DNA of 45,494 nt from Candidatus Minthosoma caballi (GTDB lineage: Bacteria > Bacteroidota > Bacteroidia > Bacteroidales > Bacteroidaceae), in NCBI GenBank assembly GCA_018064505.1, contig JAGHVC010000110.1, forward strand, positions 1 through 45,494, read 5' to 3'. The notes under the pieces are model-generated. The model was not told where the DNA came from. It searched no databases and saw only the letters and a list, made by a program, of their open reading frames with translations. Shown one piece after another: positions 33,905-43,017 of the stretch (position 1 is the first letter of the stretch; the number at the start of each line of letters is the position of its first letter). Made by a program: the position numbers and the translations under genes.

Positions 33905-35368
33905 ATGGAATCAGAGTTAAAAGACAAAGCAGCAAAAGGATTTATATGGGCATTCCTGAACAATGGAGCCACGCAGTTGCTAAATGCTGTGTTTGGCGTA
34001 GTGTTGCTCAACATTCTTTTGCCTGCTGACTACGGACTCGTAGGCATCCTAACAGCCTTTACTCTGATAGCCAACTCTCTGCAAGACAGTGGATTTGTGA
34101 CTGCTCTTACGAATAAAAAAGATGCTACTCACAATGACTACAACTCTGCTTTTTGGTTCAACATAACAGTGAGTCTTTGCCTTTACATCATTTTCTTCTT
34201 CTCGGCTCCGCTCATTGCATATTTCTTCGAAAAACCCGTTCTTACCAGCCTCGCGCGCTACTATTTCTTAGGCTTCTTCATAGCTTCATTCAGCATTGTG
34301 CCTCGGGCAATCTTATTTAGGCAACTCAAGCAGCGAGAGTTGGCAATCATGGGCGTAGCTGCCCTCATTGTTTCTGGCATTGTTGGCATCTGCATGGCTT
34401 TAAATGGCATGGCATACTGGGGCATTGCTACTCAAACACTTACCTTCAATTTGATGGTAAGCATTCTCAGTTGGATTCTTTCAAAATGGAAGCCCAAGCT
34501 CTCATTCTCAATCACCCCGATTAAGGAAATGTTCGGATTCTCAAGCAAGATGCTTATCACAAACATTTTCAACCAATTGAATAGTCAAATCTTTTCGTTA
34601 GTTTTTGGAAAGATTTACACAGAAGACAAGGTTGGAGAATACACCCAAGCAAACAAATGGAATCTTATGGGATCATCGCTCATCACTGGTATGGTGCAGG
34701 GAGTTGCGCAACCAACATTCGTACAAGTCGGTGACGACTTGGAGCGATTGCGAAGGGCATTCAGTAAGATGCTGAGGTTCACATGCTTCATCACATTCCC
34801 TGTAATGTTCTGCCTGTCTTTAGTCTCGCATGAATTCATAATGACGCTAGCAAAAGATGAATGGGAAAGCTCTGCTCACCTGATGCAAATGCTCTGTATC
34901 GCTGGTGCATTTCTGCCTATTGCAACCCTTTATTACAACCTTATAATATCACGGGGAAAATCAGACATTTACATGTGGAATATAATTGCCCAAGGCAGTG
35001 CAATACTTGGATCCGTTATTCTTGTGCACGCAGCTGGCGGAGACATGGATGCAATGATTATCACATACATCTGCATAGTGATTCTTTGGATTAGCATCTG
35101 GCACATCTTCCTTAAGCAGGAAATTCACTATCCATTCTTCTCTGCATTAAAGGATATTATGCCATTCCTTGCTGTTGCTCTAATTGCTGCAGCTGCAGCA
35201 TATTTTGCAACTCTTCCTCTTGCAAACCTTGAGCCAACAAGAATCAACTTTGCAATTCTTCTTTTTTGCAGAGTTATAATTGTTGCAGCAGTTTACCTCA
35301 TGCTTTTATGGATTCTTGGGGCAAAGATTCTGAAGGAATGCATCAGCTATCTCCGTCGTAAAAAATAA
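33905..35368 (+). CDS. MOP-superfamily polysaccharide flippase (WzxC-like)
   Basis: Inner-membrane protein of 487 aa with about 12-14 hydrophobic segments, of the polysaccharide synthesis branch of the MOP exporter superfamily (Wzx/WzxC/TuaB). The opening KAAKGFIWAFLNNGATQLLN and the LLPADYGLVGILTAF segment are typical. LMGSSLITGMVQGVAQPTF is the family's mid-protein motif. The ATG at 33905 is chosen; a TTG frame opens 15 nt earlier without better support. Such flippases usually lie inside capsule or O-antigen clusters with glycosyltransferases; here none are present, so its substrate cannot be guessed from neighbours. Confidence 0.85.
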   Translation: MESELKDKAAKGFIWAFLNNGATQLLNAVFGVVLLNILLPADYGLVGILTAFTLIANSLQDSGFVTALTNKKDATHNDYNSAFWFNITVSLCLYIIFFFSAPLIAYFFEKPVLTSLARYYFLGFFIASFSIVPRAILFRQLKQRELAIMGVAALIVSGIVGICMALNGMAYWGIATQTLTFNLMVSILSWILSKWKPKLSFSITPIKEMFGFSSKMLITNIFNQLNSQIFSLVFGKIYTEDKVGEYTQANKWNLMGSSLITGMVQGVAQPTFVQVGDDLERLRRAFSKMLRFTCFITFPVMFCLSLVSHEFIMTLAKDEWESSAHLMQMLCIAGAFLPIATLYYNLIISRGKSDIYMWNIIAQGSAILGSVILVHAAGGDMDAMIITYICIVILWISIWHIFLKQEIHYPFFSALKDIMPFLAVALIAAAAAYFATLPLANLEPTRINFAILLFCRVIIVAAVYLMLLWILGAKILKECISYLRRKK

Positions 35369-35415
35369 CTTTTATACAAATACAAAAAACACTTAATAAA
35401 ATATCAACTATATCT

Positions 35416-36333
35416 ATGTGGAAAGTAATATTAGGATTCTGTTTATTATTCTTAGGAATATTTGTATTCGGTTGTACCGAGGTCTATACTTCTAAATCAA
35501 GCAATAAGCTTGAAGAAATGACAAAAGTAATCACTCACCTTGACGACATCAGCAAAATAGAACAGAAGAACAATGGAAAGCTCATTCACATCAATGGCAA
35601 AGCGACTACTGAAGAAATCTTGACTGACAATGCGTTCGATTGCAAGTACAATGCATTGTGCCTGATGCGCAATGTGTATTATTATCAATGGGATGAGGTG
35701 CAAGAAGAAGAAAAACACATAGACAAAAACGGTAAAGAATACAAAAAAACTCGCACTAACCATTACAAAGGTTGGTACACATCGCCTATCAATTCTGATA
35801 ACTTCATTTATAAAAGATATAAAAACATTGCTCCTATCAGAATGAATAACGACACAGTGTTTGCAGAAAATGTGCAAGTGGGCGCTTTCGTTCTTAATGA
35901 TAATCAAATGACAGCAATCACAAAAATGGAGAATGCCGATGTTGAGTTAGAGCAACAGTTCATCAATGATTTTCGGAACTCTACCACCCAACTCTTAGGG
36001 AGGGATGTGAATGTTGAGGTAGGAAATGGAGTGGTGTTCATTGGTGCTGGCTCTTTGGACAATCCAAGCATTGGTGACATAAAAGTTCGCTTCACGATAG
36101 CTAAGCCTTGCGATGTAACTATCACAGGCATGCAAAACGGAAACAAAATAGAATCATACATACTAAAAGATGACAGTATATTAGATATCCGTCAAGGAAC
36201 ATTAACCGTTGAGGAATACCTTTCTGACATAGAAAAAACAAATTCTTACGGCACTTGGGGAGGTCGTATCTCTGCTCTCATATTCATTGTGTGGAGTTTC
36301 TTCTATATATTCCCAGTATTTAAGCGCAAATGA
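35416..36333 (+). CDS. TMEM43-like membrane protein
   Basis: A 305-aa protein with an N-terminal hydrophobic segment (about 4-20), a large central soluble part and a C-terminal membrane segment (ISALIFIVWSFFYIFPVF). The central part resembles the TMEM43/LUMA family: GKLIHINGKATTEEILTDNAF, then NALCLMRNVYYYQWDE, GWYTSPINSDNFIYKRYKN, and GDIKVRFTIAKPCDVTITG near the end. Bacterial members are of unknown function. The cysteine in FVFGC could suggest a lipobox, but the -2 Phe is unusual. It is the last gene of the run before a terminator. Family assignment is by eye. Confidence 0.65.
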   Translation: MWKVILGFCLLFLGIFVFGCTEVYTSKSSNKLEEMTKVITHLDDISKIEQKNNGKLIHINGKATTEEILTDNAFDCKYNALCLMRNVYYYQWDEVQEEEKHIDKNGKEYKKTRTNHYKGWYTSPINSDNFIYKRYKNIAPIRMNNDTVFAENVQVGAFVLNDNQMTAITKMENADVELEQQFINDFRNSTTQLLGRDVNVEVGNGVVFIGAGSLDNPSIGDIKVRFTIAKPCDVTITGMQNGNKIESYILKDDSILDIRQGTLTVEEYLSDIEKTNSYGTWGGRISALIFIVWSFFYIFPVFKRK

Positions 36334-36347
36334 AGAAATTGATACAA

Positions 36348-36378
36348 GAGGGGCATCGCTGATGCTCCTCTTTTTTTG
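36348..36378 (+). terminator. Rho-independent terminator after the TMEM43-like gene
   Basis: GAGGGGCATC (36348-36357) pairs with GATGCTCCTC (36361-36370, one G-U pair) around a 3-nt loop and runs into seven T. It ends the accessory run. Confidence 0.9.
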
Positions 36379-36652
36379 TATGCTCCTTAGACGAATGTAA
36401 GGAGAAGATTGACATTTAAGATTTTATCCCCCTTCCTAAGTCAACTAAGATTTCCAAAAACAAATGTTTATTCACCAAAAAGCACAAATCTATAACACAT
36501 TATAAAAAAAAGAGTGTTTTTCGTTTCTCTTTTCGTTTATTTATCATATCTTTGCAATACCTTCATATAGTGCGCATGTACAGAGCGCATGACGGTGAAG
36601 GTGAGTTAAGGCATATTGAAATATTAACAACATAAAAAGATCTAACATCATT
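36379..36652 (+). promoter_or_regulatory. Fumarase promoter and leader
   Basis: TATCTTTG at 36547-36554 is a consensus -7 box; GTTT at 36523-36526 is the closest match to a -33 element, with 20 nt between. The leader of about 95 nt contains GCGCATG twice within 20 nt (about 36572-36591). Nothing else was recognised in this gap of about 0.3 kb. Confidence 0.55.
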
Positions 36653-38308
36653 ATGGCAAAAGCACCCGAATTCAAGTATGCTCCTATGTTCCAGACTGGC
36701 GAGGACAATACAGAATACTATTTGCTGACAAAAGAAGGCATTTCTGTCAGCGAGTTTGAAGGTCATGAAATAGTTAAGGTTTCTCCAGAGGCCTTGACAA
36801 AGCTTTCTCAGCAGGCATTCCACGATGTTGAGTTTATGCTCCGTCGTGAGCACAATCTCCAGGTTGCAAAGATTCTCAGAGACCCTGAGGCTACAGAGAA
36901 TGACAAATATGTAGCTCTTCAGTTCCTTCGCAATGCAGAAACAGCTTGCAAAGGCATCCTTCCTTTCTGCCAGGATACAGGTACTGCAATCATTCATGGA
37001 GAAAAGGGCCAGCAAATCTGGACTGGATTTGAAGATGAAGAGGCTTTGAGTCGCGGTGTTTACAATACTTTCACTGAAGACAATCTTCGCTATTCTCAGA
37101 ATGCACCTCTCAACATGTATGACGAGGTAAACACAAAGTGCAATCTCCCTGCTCAGATTGACATTGAAGCAGTTGAAGGTGCAGAATATAAGTTCGTTAT
37201 GGTTGCTAAAGGCGGTGGCTCTGCAAACAAGACTTATTTCTACCCAATGACAAAGGCTACAATCCAGAACGAAGGCACACTTCTTCCATTCCTCGTTGAA
37301 GAAATGAAGCACCTCGGCACTGCAGCTTGTCCTCCTTATCACATCGCATTCGTTATCGGCGGCACATCTGCAGAGAAGAATCTTCTCACAGTCAAGCTCG
37401 CTTCTATCAAATACTACGACAACCTCCCAACTACTGGTGACGAAACAGGTCGTGCATTCCGTGACATCGATCTTGAGCAGAAGCTCTTGAAAGAAGCTTA
37501 CAAGATTGGACTCGGCGCACAGTTCGGCGGAAAATACCTTGCTCATGACATCCGTGTCATCCGTCTCCCACGCCACGGCGCTTCTTGTCCTATCGGCATG
37601 GGCGTAAGCTGTTCTGCTGACCGCAACATCAAGGCAAAGATCAACAAGGATGGTATCTGGATTGAAAAGATGGATAGCAATCCATCAGAGCTCATTCCTG
37701 AAGAATATCGCAAGCCAGGTGAAGGTGCTAAGGGCATTGAAATCGACCTTGACAAGGGCATGGATGCTGTTCGCGCAGAACTCACAAAGTATCCTGTTTC
37801 TACTCGCGTAAACCTTAAGGGCACAATCATCGTTGCTCGCGACATTGCTCATGCAAAACTTAAGGCTCGTCTTGATGCTGGCGAGGGACTTCCACAATAC
37901 TTCAAGGACTACCCAGTTCTCTATGCAGGACCTGCAAAGACTCCAGAAGGCTACCCATGTGGTTCAATGGGCCCTACTACAGCAAACCGCATGGATCCAT
38001 ATGTTGATGAATTCCAAGAGAATGGCGCTTCACTCGTGATGATTGCAAAGGGCAACCGCACACAGCAGGTAACAGATGCTTGCAAAAAGCACGGTGGCTT
38101 CTATCTCGGCACAATCGGTGGCGTAGCAGCAGTTCTTTCACAAAGCAGCATCAAGAGCATCGAGTGCGTTGAGTTCCCAGAAATCGGCATGGAAGCTGTA
38201 TGGAAGATCACAGTTGAAGACTTCCCTGCATTCATCCTCGTCGATGACAAGGGCAACGACTTCTTCAAGCAGCTTAAGCCTTGCGAGGGATGCACAATCT
38301 TAGATTAA
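36653..38308 (+). CDS. fumB: Fumarate hydratase class I (iron-sulfur)
   Basis: Oxygen-sensitive [4Fe-4S] fumarase interconverting fumarate and malate, 551 aa, with alpha and beta regions in one chain. The three cluster cysteines sit in [17 protein letters not shown] and [25 protein letters not shown] and the C-terminal swivelling domain ([25 protein letters not shown]) are typical of class I enzymes. In fumarate-respiring Bacteroidales it would supply fumarate from malate. It has its own promoter; a small gene follows 9 nt downstream. The letter of the symbol is arbitrary among class I paralogues. Confidence 0.94.
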   Translation: MAKAPEFKYAPMFQTGEDNTEYYLLTKEGISVSEFEGHEIVKVSPEALTKLSQQAFHDVEFMLRREHNLQVAKILRDPEATENDKYVALQFLRNAETACKGILPFCQDTGTAIIHGEKGQQIWTGFEDEEALSRGVYNTFTEDNLRYSQNAPLNMYDEVNTKCNLPAQIDIEAVEGAEYKFVMVAKGGGSANKTYFYPMTKATIQNEGTLLPFLVEEMKHLGTAACPPYHIAFVIGGTSAEKNLLTVKLASIKYYDNLPTTGDETGRAFRDIDLEQKLLKEAYKIGLGAQFGGKYLAHDIRVIRLPRHGASCPIGMGVSCSADRNIKAKINKDGIWIEKMDSNPSELIPEEYRKPGEGAKGIEIDLDKGMDAVRAELTKYPVSTRVNLKGTIIVARDIAHAKLKARLDAGEGLPQYFKDYPVLYAGPAKTPEGYPCGSMGPTTANRMDPYVDEFQENGASLVMIAKGNRTQQVTDACKKHGGFYLGTIGGVAAVLSQSSIKSIECVEFPEIGMEAVWKITVEDFPAFILVDDKGNDFFKQLKPCEGCTILD

Positions 38309-38317
38309 AGATAACAC

Positions 38318-38614
38318 ATGCGCTGGTTTGAACCAAACTTACGAAGGGTTCTCCTTGAAGCAGGAGAAGAAGGCCTGCGCATAAATATCATAGTTCGCAA
38401 CATCTGCAACATGGAGCCTTCGCTGTTTGGAGTGCAACATCCCTATGAGGAGGCATGGAAAGAAATCTATCAGTTTCTGCGCACCGAAACAGCGAAGCCT
38501 CAATCACCCTTCAAATATGCCATAGATAAAGAAACAGGCAAGATTAAACGAGGCTATTTCTTTTTCGACAAACGAAAAGTATTTGAAAGCTTGCAGTTGA
38601 GGCTGGAGTTTTAA
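38318..38614 (+). CDS. Small uncharacterised protein downstream of fumarase
   Basis: A 98-aa cytoplasmic protein that I cannot assign. Features: a helical N-terminus (WFEPNLRRVLLEAGEEGLRINI), then SLFGVQHPYEEAWKEIYQFLR and a basic/aromatic end (GKIKRGYFFFDKRKVFESLQL), which is compatible with a winged-helix-like layout but not proven. It starts 9 nt after the fumarase stop and is probably co-transcribed. Composition is like its neighbours, so it looks like a resident gene and not a recent arrival. No signal peptide or membrane segment. Confidence 0.7.
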   Translation: MRWFEPNLRRVLLEAGEEGLRINIIVRNICNMEPSLFGVQHPYEEAWKEIYQFLRTETAKPQSPFKYAIDKETGKIKRGYFFFDKRKVFESLQLRLEF

Positions 38615-38713
38615 ACAAAACTCAAAAACTCGATAATTAGAATAAACATCGATGGCTCAATGATTCGAAACATCGACAACTCAAACAAAAAACAATAAAA
38701 AAGAACAAATAAT
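38615..38713. other. Spacer before frr with small repeats
   Basis: AACTCAAAAACTC at the start repeats the tract seen at 17531 and 44389. CATCGA occurs twice in similar contexts (ACATCGATGGCTCAATGATT and ACATCGACAACTCAAAC). No promoter box of the TAnnTTTG type was found. Confidence 0.4.
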
Positions 38714-39274
38714 ATGGATGATGTAAAAGTTTTCATTTCTGACGCTGAAGAGAAAATGGAGTTTGCTGCTCTTCACCTCGAAGAGGCCCTCAGCCGCATT
38801 CGTGCAGGTCGCGCCAATGTGCATATCCTTGATGAGATTCGCGTAGATTCTTACGGAAGCATGGTGCCACTCAGCAATGTTGCTTCTCTCAATACTCCTG
38901 ACGCTCGTTCCATCACTATCAAGCCTTGGGAAAAGTCTATGCTCAAGGTAATCGAAAAGGCAATCATCGATTCTTCTGTAGGCATTATGCCAGAGAACAA
39001 TGGTGAAATCATCCGTCTTGGCATTCCTGCATTGACAGAGGAGCGTCGTCGCGATCTCACAAAGCAGTGTTCTAAAGAAGCAGAGACAGCAAAAGTTAGC
39101 GTTCGCAACGCTCGTCGCGATGCAATCGACAAGCTCAAGAAGTCTGTAAAGAATGGTGTGCCAGAAGATGTTGAAAAAGATTCTGAAGAAAAGGTTCAGA
39201 AGATTCACGACAAGTACATCAAGCAGATTGATGGCATGCTTGAAGCAAAGAACAAAGAAATTATGACAGTCTAA
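38714..39274 (+). CDS. frr: Ribosome recycling factor
   Basis: Splits post-termination ribosomes with EF-G. The 186-aa sequence has the family layout: N-terminal helix ([28 protein letters not shown]), the beta domain with [24 protein letters not shown] split across two motifs, and the long helices with [21 protein letters not shown] and [14 protein letters not shown]. rsgA starts 5 nt after the stop, so translation-related genes are linked here. Confidence 0.97.
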   Translation: MDDVKVFISDAEEKMEFAALHLEEALSRIRAGRANVHILDEIRVDSYGSMVPLSNVASLNTPDARSITIKPWEKSMLKVIEKAIIDSSVGIMPENNGEIIRLGIPALTEERRRDLTKQCSKEAETAKVSVRNARRDAIDKLKKSVKNGVPEDVEKDSEEKVQKIHDKYIKQIDGMLEAKNKEIMTV

Positions 39275-39279
39275 TTCTA

Positions 39280-40236
39280 ATGCACGGACTCGTAATAAGA
39301 AATACAGGCTATAGCTATACTGTCAAGATTGACGACACAAACGAAATCCTTGAATGCAAAGTCAAGGGCAAGTTTCGTATAGCAGGAATACGCACAACCA
39401 ACCCTGTTGCCATTGGCGACAGGGTTGTTGTAATTCCACAGAATGAGGAAAATGCAGGACTTATCACCTCGATTGATGACCGCAAAAACTACATTATACG
39501 CAAATCGACGAACCTCTCCAAACAGTCACACATTATTGCAGCTAATGTAGATATGTGCTTCCTAATCGTGACTGTCACTCACCCAGAAACCTCGCTCACT
39601 TTCATTGACCGATTCCTTGCTTCTGCAGAGGCTTACAGCGTGCCCGTCACTCTTGTGTTTAACAAAGTTGACCTCGCCACAAAAGCAGAGAATGACAATG
39701 AAATAGATTGGGCTGAATACCTTGACAATGTAATCAATCTCTATGAGACGATAGGCTATCAATGTCGCCGCATTTCAGCAAAACAGGGTATTGGCATAGA
39801 GGAACTTCGCAAGGAGCTTGAGGGCAAGATTGTCTGTCTTTCAGGCAATAGCGGTGTGGGAAAATCCACCCTCATCAACGCTCTTTATCCTAATCTTGAC
39901 ATCAAGACTAACGAGATAAGTGATGCTTACAACACTGGCAAGCACACCACAACATTCTCTGAAATGTACGAAACAGACAAAGGCTATATTATTGATACTC
40001 CTGGCATCAAAGGCTTTGGCACTTTCGACATGAAGAAAGAGGAAATAGGCCATTACTTCCGAGAGATATTCCATTTCTCACAAGACTGCCGTTTCAACAA
40101 CTGCACTCATACTCACGAGCCACATTGCGCTGTGCTTGAAGCAGTTGAGCGCCACGACATTTCCGAATCCCGTTACAATTCATATCTTTCAATGCTTGAT
40201 GATGAGAATGAAGATAAATATCGTCAAGGATATTAA
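39280..40236 (+). CDS. rsgA: Ribosome small subunit-dependent GTPase RsgA
   Basis: Circularly permuted GTPase that acts in late 30S maturation. An OB-fold is at residues 1-75. G4 (FNKVDL) precedes G1 (GNSGVGKSTL) and G3 (DTPGIKGFG), which is the permuted order of this family. The C-terminal zinc-binding domain has CRFNNCTHTHEPHCAV. The 318 aa are full length. It sits 5 nt after frr; the TPR gene begins directly after its stop. Confidence 0.96.
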   Translation: MHGLVIRNTGYSYTVKIDDTNEILECKVKGKFRIAGIRTTNPVAIGDRVVVIPQNEENAGLITSIDDRKNYIIRKSTNLSKQSHIIAANVDMCFLIVTVTHPETSLTFIDRFLASAEAYSVPVTLVFNKVDLATKAENDNEIDWAEYLDNVINLYETIGYQCRRISAKQGIGIEELRKELEGKIVCLSGNSGVGKSTLINALYPNLDIKTNEISDAYNTGKHTTTFSEMYETDKGYIIDTPGIKGFGTFDMKKEEIGHYFREIFHFSQDCRFNNCTHTHEPHCAVLEAVERHDISESRYNSYLSMLDDENEDKYRQGY

Positions 40237-40237
40237 A

Positions 40238-41098
40238 ATGACTAAGAGATTAAGACATGAATATATGAAAAAGGCTGCAGTATCATTCCTCATTCTTAAC
40301 TTTTCATTATTATTTTCCATTCCGTCTTTTGCTCAAACATACGAAGAGCTTGTACAGAAAGGGCTTGATGCCTCAGCCGAAAACAAACTAGAAGATGCTG
40401 AGCAATACTTTCGCCAAGCATTGAAACTTGCTCCCGAAGACTATCGCAACCCACTAATATATTTCAATATTGCCAAGTTGCTTGAAGCTCAGAACCTTCC
40501 GATGAAAGCACTTGACAATTATGAACTTGCACTCGCCTCGGCCCCATTGAATGTACCAATTCTCAAAGCCCGTGGAGATTTGTTCATGCAGTTAGGCAAC
40601 TTCAGCAAGGCTGCCATCGACTACGGCAACATTCTGGATGTGGACCCTAACAATGCAGATGCGTTGCTTGGCCGTGCTTACATTTTTCAGCAACGACGCG
40701 ACTACATGAAAGCAAAAGAGGACTATGAGCGTTTGCTAAGCATTGATCCTAACAACTATGCAGCATTGCTCGGCGTTGCCATTCTTTTTCAAAATGCAGG
40801 CAAGCCACAAGATGCTCTGAGCCGCATCACAACCCTCATTGACAAATATCCCGACAAAGCAGAACTCTACTCTGTCCGTGCAGAGATTGAAGCCGAAGCA
40901 AAGCAAACTGAGCTTGCCATAATCGACCTTGACAAAGCCATTGCACTTGAGCCAAACAACACAAATATGATTCTCACAAGAGCATTCATACATCTGGAAA
41001 ATGGTCGCAAGCATTTAGCTAAACAAGATTTCGAGCGGGCTATCTCATTAGGCGTTCCTCGAGGGCAATTGAAAGAAGAGCTGAAAAGATGCAAATAG
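40238..41098 (+). CDS. Exported TPR-repeat protein
   Basis: A 286-aa protein with tetratricopeptide repeats. The ATG at 40238 lies one base after the rsgA stop; an ATG at 40265 (MKKAAVSF) gives a more usual signal peptide (cleavage after PSFA), and longer frames would run into rsgA. Repeats of 34 residues start around the mature N-terminus (YEELVQKGLDASAENKLEDA) and continue through MKALDNYELALASAPLN, NFSKAAIDYGNILDVDPNNA and ELAIIDLDKAIALEPNNT, six or seven in all. TPR proteins serve as scaffolds; the partner is unknown. Probably periplasmic. Confidence 0.82.
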   Translation: MTKRLRHEYMKKAAVSFLILNFSLLFSIPSFAQTYEELVQKGLDASAENKLEDAEQYFRQALKLAPEDYRNPLIYFNIAKLLEAQNLPMKALDNYELALASAPLNVPILKARGDLFMQLGNFSKAAIDYGNILDVDPNNADALLGRAYIFQQRRDYMKAKEDYERLLSIDPNNYAALLGVAILFQNAGKPQDALSRITTLIDKYPDKAELYSVRAEIEAEAKQTELAIIDLDKAIALEPNNTNMILTRAFIHLENGRKHLAKQDFERAISLGVPRGQLKEELKRCK

Positions 41099-41166
41099 AA
41101 AAATGATTGCCCCGAAAAATCTAGAATTCGATTATACGATTACTCAATAAAACATAAAAACTCATA

Positions 41167-42114
41167 ATGATAAAAGACTATTTCAAAAAAGATTACGAGC
41201 CAGGACTGTGGAGCGTAGAGATTATCACTCTCATCTATATGCTTTTCACAACTGTGCTTACAATCATCTATTGGAACGGGATTGAAGATCCAATGAGCAT
41301 GATAATCACACGCGTTTTCATGCTTGCTGCAATGTCAGCTGTGTATGGAATATACTATTTCCATCCATGCCGAGCACTGAGAATTGTCCGCGTCATCCCT
41401 ACCCTGCTCGGGCTCATATTCTGGTATCCAGAAACTTATGATTACTGTTCACAGCTTCCTTACCTCGACCATGTGTTTGCAGGTATTGACCAAGCACTCT
41501 TCGGATGCCAGCCAGCACTTGAATTCAATCAAGTGGTTACAAGCACATTCTGGAGTGAAGCCTTCAACATGGGCTACTATGCCTACTACTACATGATGGG
41601 AGCGACAATAATTTTCTATCTGCTTTGTCGCTACAGCCAGGCGGACAAAGCAGGTTTCATCTTCCTTGCATCATTCTTCCTATACTATGTTATCTACGAA
41701 TTCCTGCCAGTTGCAGGACCTCAATATTACTTCAAAGCTGTCGGCACTGAAGCTGCTGTGACAGGAGTTTTCCCTGATGTTGGCTACTATTTCAAGACCC
41801 ACACAGAGATGCTCATGCCTGAAATCAAAGGAATCTTCAGTCAGTTAGTGCTTGGAGCTCAAGAAGTTGGAGAGCGTCCAACAGCAGCATTCCCAAGCAG
41901 TCATGTTGGAATGAGCACAGTTACAATGCTGCTCGCCCTCAAGAGCGGCAACAAGTGGCTCTTCTGGGTTATGTTCCCTGTATATCTGCTGCTTTGCTGC
42001 GCAACTGTTTACATACAAGCGCATTACCTCATCGACTCCATCTGCGGATTCATTTGTGCAGTAGCATTCTTCTTCCTCACAGGATGGGCTTACGATAAAA
42101 TCCACAAAGCATAA
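41167..42114 (+). CDS. PAP2 superfamily membrane phosphatase/transferase (AUR1-like layout)
   Basis: Integral membrane protein of 315 aa with about six hydrophobic segments. Phosphatase motifs are TAAFPSSHVGMST (PSSH core, catalytic His) and AHYLIDSICG (the H-x-x-x-D motif). Members with this layout include phosphatidate phosphatases and inositol-phosphorylceramide synthase relatives (PAP2_3/AUR1); several Bacteroidales make sphingolipids, so a lipid head-group role is possible. The stop overlaps the start of the RNase HI gene (TAATG, 42112-42116), which suggests coupling. The substrate is not known. Confidence 0.8.
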   Translation: MIKDYFKKDYEPGLWSVEIITLIYMLFTTVLTIIYWNGIEDPMSMIITRVFMLAAMSAVYGIYYFHPCRALRIVRVIPTLLGLIFWYPETYDYCSQLPYLDHVFAGIDQALFGCQPALEFNQVVTSTFWSEAFNMGYYAYYYMMGATIIFYLLCRYSQADKAGFIFLASFFLYYVIYEFLPVAGPQYYFKAVGTEAAVTGVFPDVGYYFKTHTEMLMPEIKGIFSQLVLGAQEVGERPTAAFPSSHVGMSTVTMLLALKSGNKWLFWVMFPVYLLLCCATVYIQAHYLIDSICGFICAVAFFFLTGWAYDKIHKA

Positions 42115-42815
42115 TGGCAAATAGAAAACAGAAATTTTATGTTGTTTGGGATGGAGCGGAAGACGGCGTTTTCACCTCATGGGAAGCTTGCCAGCAAGCA
42201 GTGAGCGGCTACTCAAATGCAAAATACAAATCCTTCAAGTCAGAAGAAGAAGCAGAAGAAGCATTTGAATTAGGCTACGAGGCTTACTGTGAAAAAGTTG
42301 CCAGCAAAGAGCAAGAAAAAGAACAACAGCAAGAAGCGACAAATACAGAGGTGAAGGCAGAAGAAAACGCTCCTAAGCCTAATGAAAAAGAATACACCCT
42401 CCCACCTGCAGCCATCAACGAAGCAATAGCAGTAGATGCTGCATGCAGCGGCAACCCTGGGGCAATGGAATACAGAGGTGTGTATCTGCGCACAGGCAAG
42501 GAGATATTCCACTACGGCCCAGTGTTTGGCACAAACAACATTGGCGAGTTTCTTGCCATAGTGCATGGCTTGGCACTTCTGAAACAAAAAGGCCTGCACA
42601 ACATGCCCATTTATTCCGACAGCGTGAATGCCCAGCTATGGGTGAGAAAGCGCAAGTGCAAGACCACACTTGAGCGTAATGAAAAAACAGAACAATTGCA
42701 TCAGATGATAGAAAGAGCAGAAGCTTGGCTGCACAACAACACCTATGCCAACCCTATCATCAAATGGCCAACCGAAGAGTGGGGAGAGATTCCTGCCGAT
42801 TTTGGTCGCAAATAA
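42114..42815 (+). CDS. rnhA: Ribonuclease HI with N-terminal viroplasmin (hybrid-binding) domain
   Basis: Endonuclease that removes RNA from RNA:DNA hybrids. Residues 5-50 are the caulimovirus viroplasmin / RNase H1 N-terminal hybrid-binding domain (FYVVWDGAEDGVFTSWEACQ; YKSFKSEEEAEEAF). A Lys/Glu/Gln-rich linker covers about 60-95. The catalytic domain (100-233) has the DEDD set: D108 (VDAACSGNPG), E145 (NIGEFLAI), D169 (YSDSVNA) and D229 (PADFGRK). It overlaps the PAP2 gene by one base. Two-domain RNase HI of this type is common in Bacteroidetes. Confidence 0.93.
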   Translation: MANRKQKFYVVWDGAEDGVFTSWEACQQAVSGYSNAKYKSFKSEEEAEEAFELGYEAYCEKVASKEQEKEQQQEATNTEVKAEENAPKPNEKEYTLPPAAINEAIAVDAACSGNPGAMEYRGVYLRTGKEIFHYGPVFGTNNIGEFLAIVHGLALLKQKGLHNMPIYSDSVNAQLWVRKRKCKTTLERNEKTEQLHQMIERAEAWLHNNTYANPIIKWPTEEWGEIPADFGRK

Positions 42816-42855
42816 GCAATTTTCGTTTCGTTACCCACAATTCGCATTTCATTAT

Positions 42856-42886
42856 TTTGCGATTCTGCAAGTTTTCACTACTTTTG
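42856..42886 (+). promoter_or_regulatory. Consensus promoter upstream of the carboxynorspermidine synthase-like gene
   Basis: TTTG (42856-42859), a spacer of 19 nt and TACTTTTG (42879-42886) form an excellent -33/-7 pair. The expected start near 42893 leaves a leader of about 125 nt before the ATG at 43018. Confidence 0.75.
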
Positions 42887-42892
42887 CAAAGA

Positions 42893-43017
42893 CAAAACAA
42901 TTAAATAACAATAGACACGCACCCCATTGGTGTCCCTCCAAAACACCCCGCATGGAATCATCCCACTAAGCTGGGAAAGTCAAAGGAAGTCTTGGAGGTT
43001 AGAAGGGGGCTCTATTA
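42893..43017 (+). promoter_or_regulatory. Structured 5' leader, candidate cis-regulatory RNA
   Basis: GACAC/GTGTC close a short hairpin around GCACCCCATTG. CCTCCAAAAC pairs with GTCTTGGAGG (9 of 10) over a long distance and encloses a TCCCA/TGGGA hairpin. GAAGGGGGCTC stands 8-18 nt before the ATG. The region is richer in G and C than the flanking intergenic DNA. I did not recognise a known riboswitch class in it. Confidence 0.4.

Noticed and set aside
36563-37576. Open frame of 337 codons opposite the fumarase gene
   Set aside because: Same reason: fully antisense to a well-supported class I fumarase with cluster cysteines; no recognisable motif and no promoter or start context.
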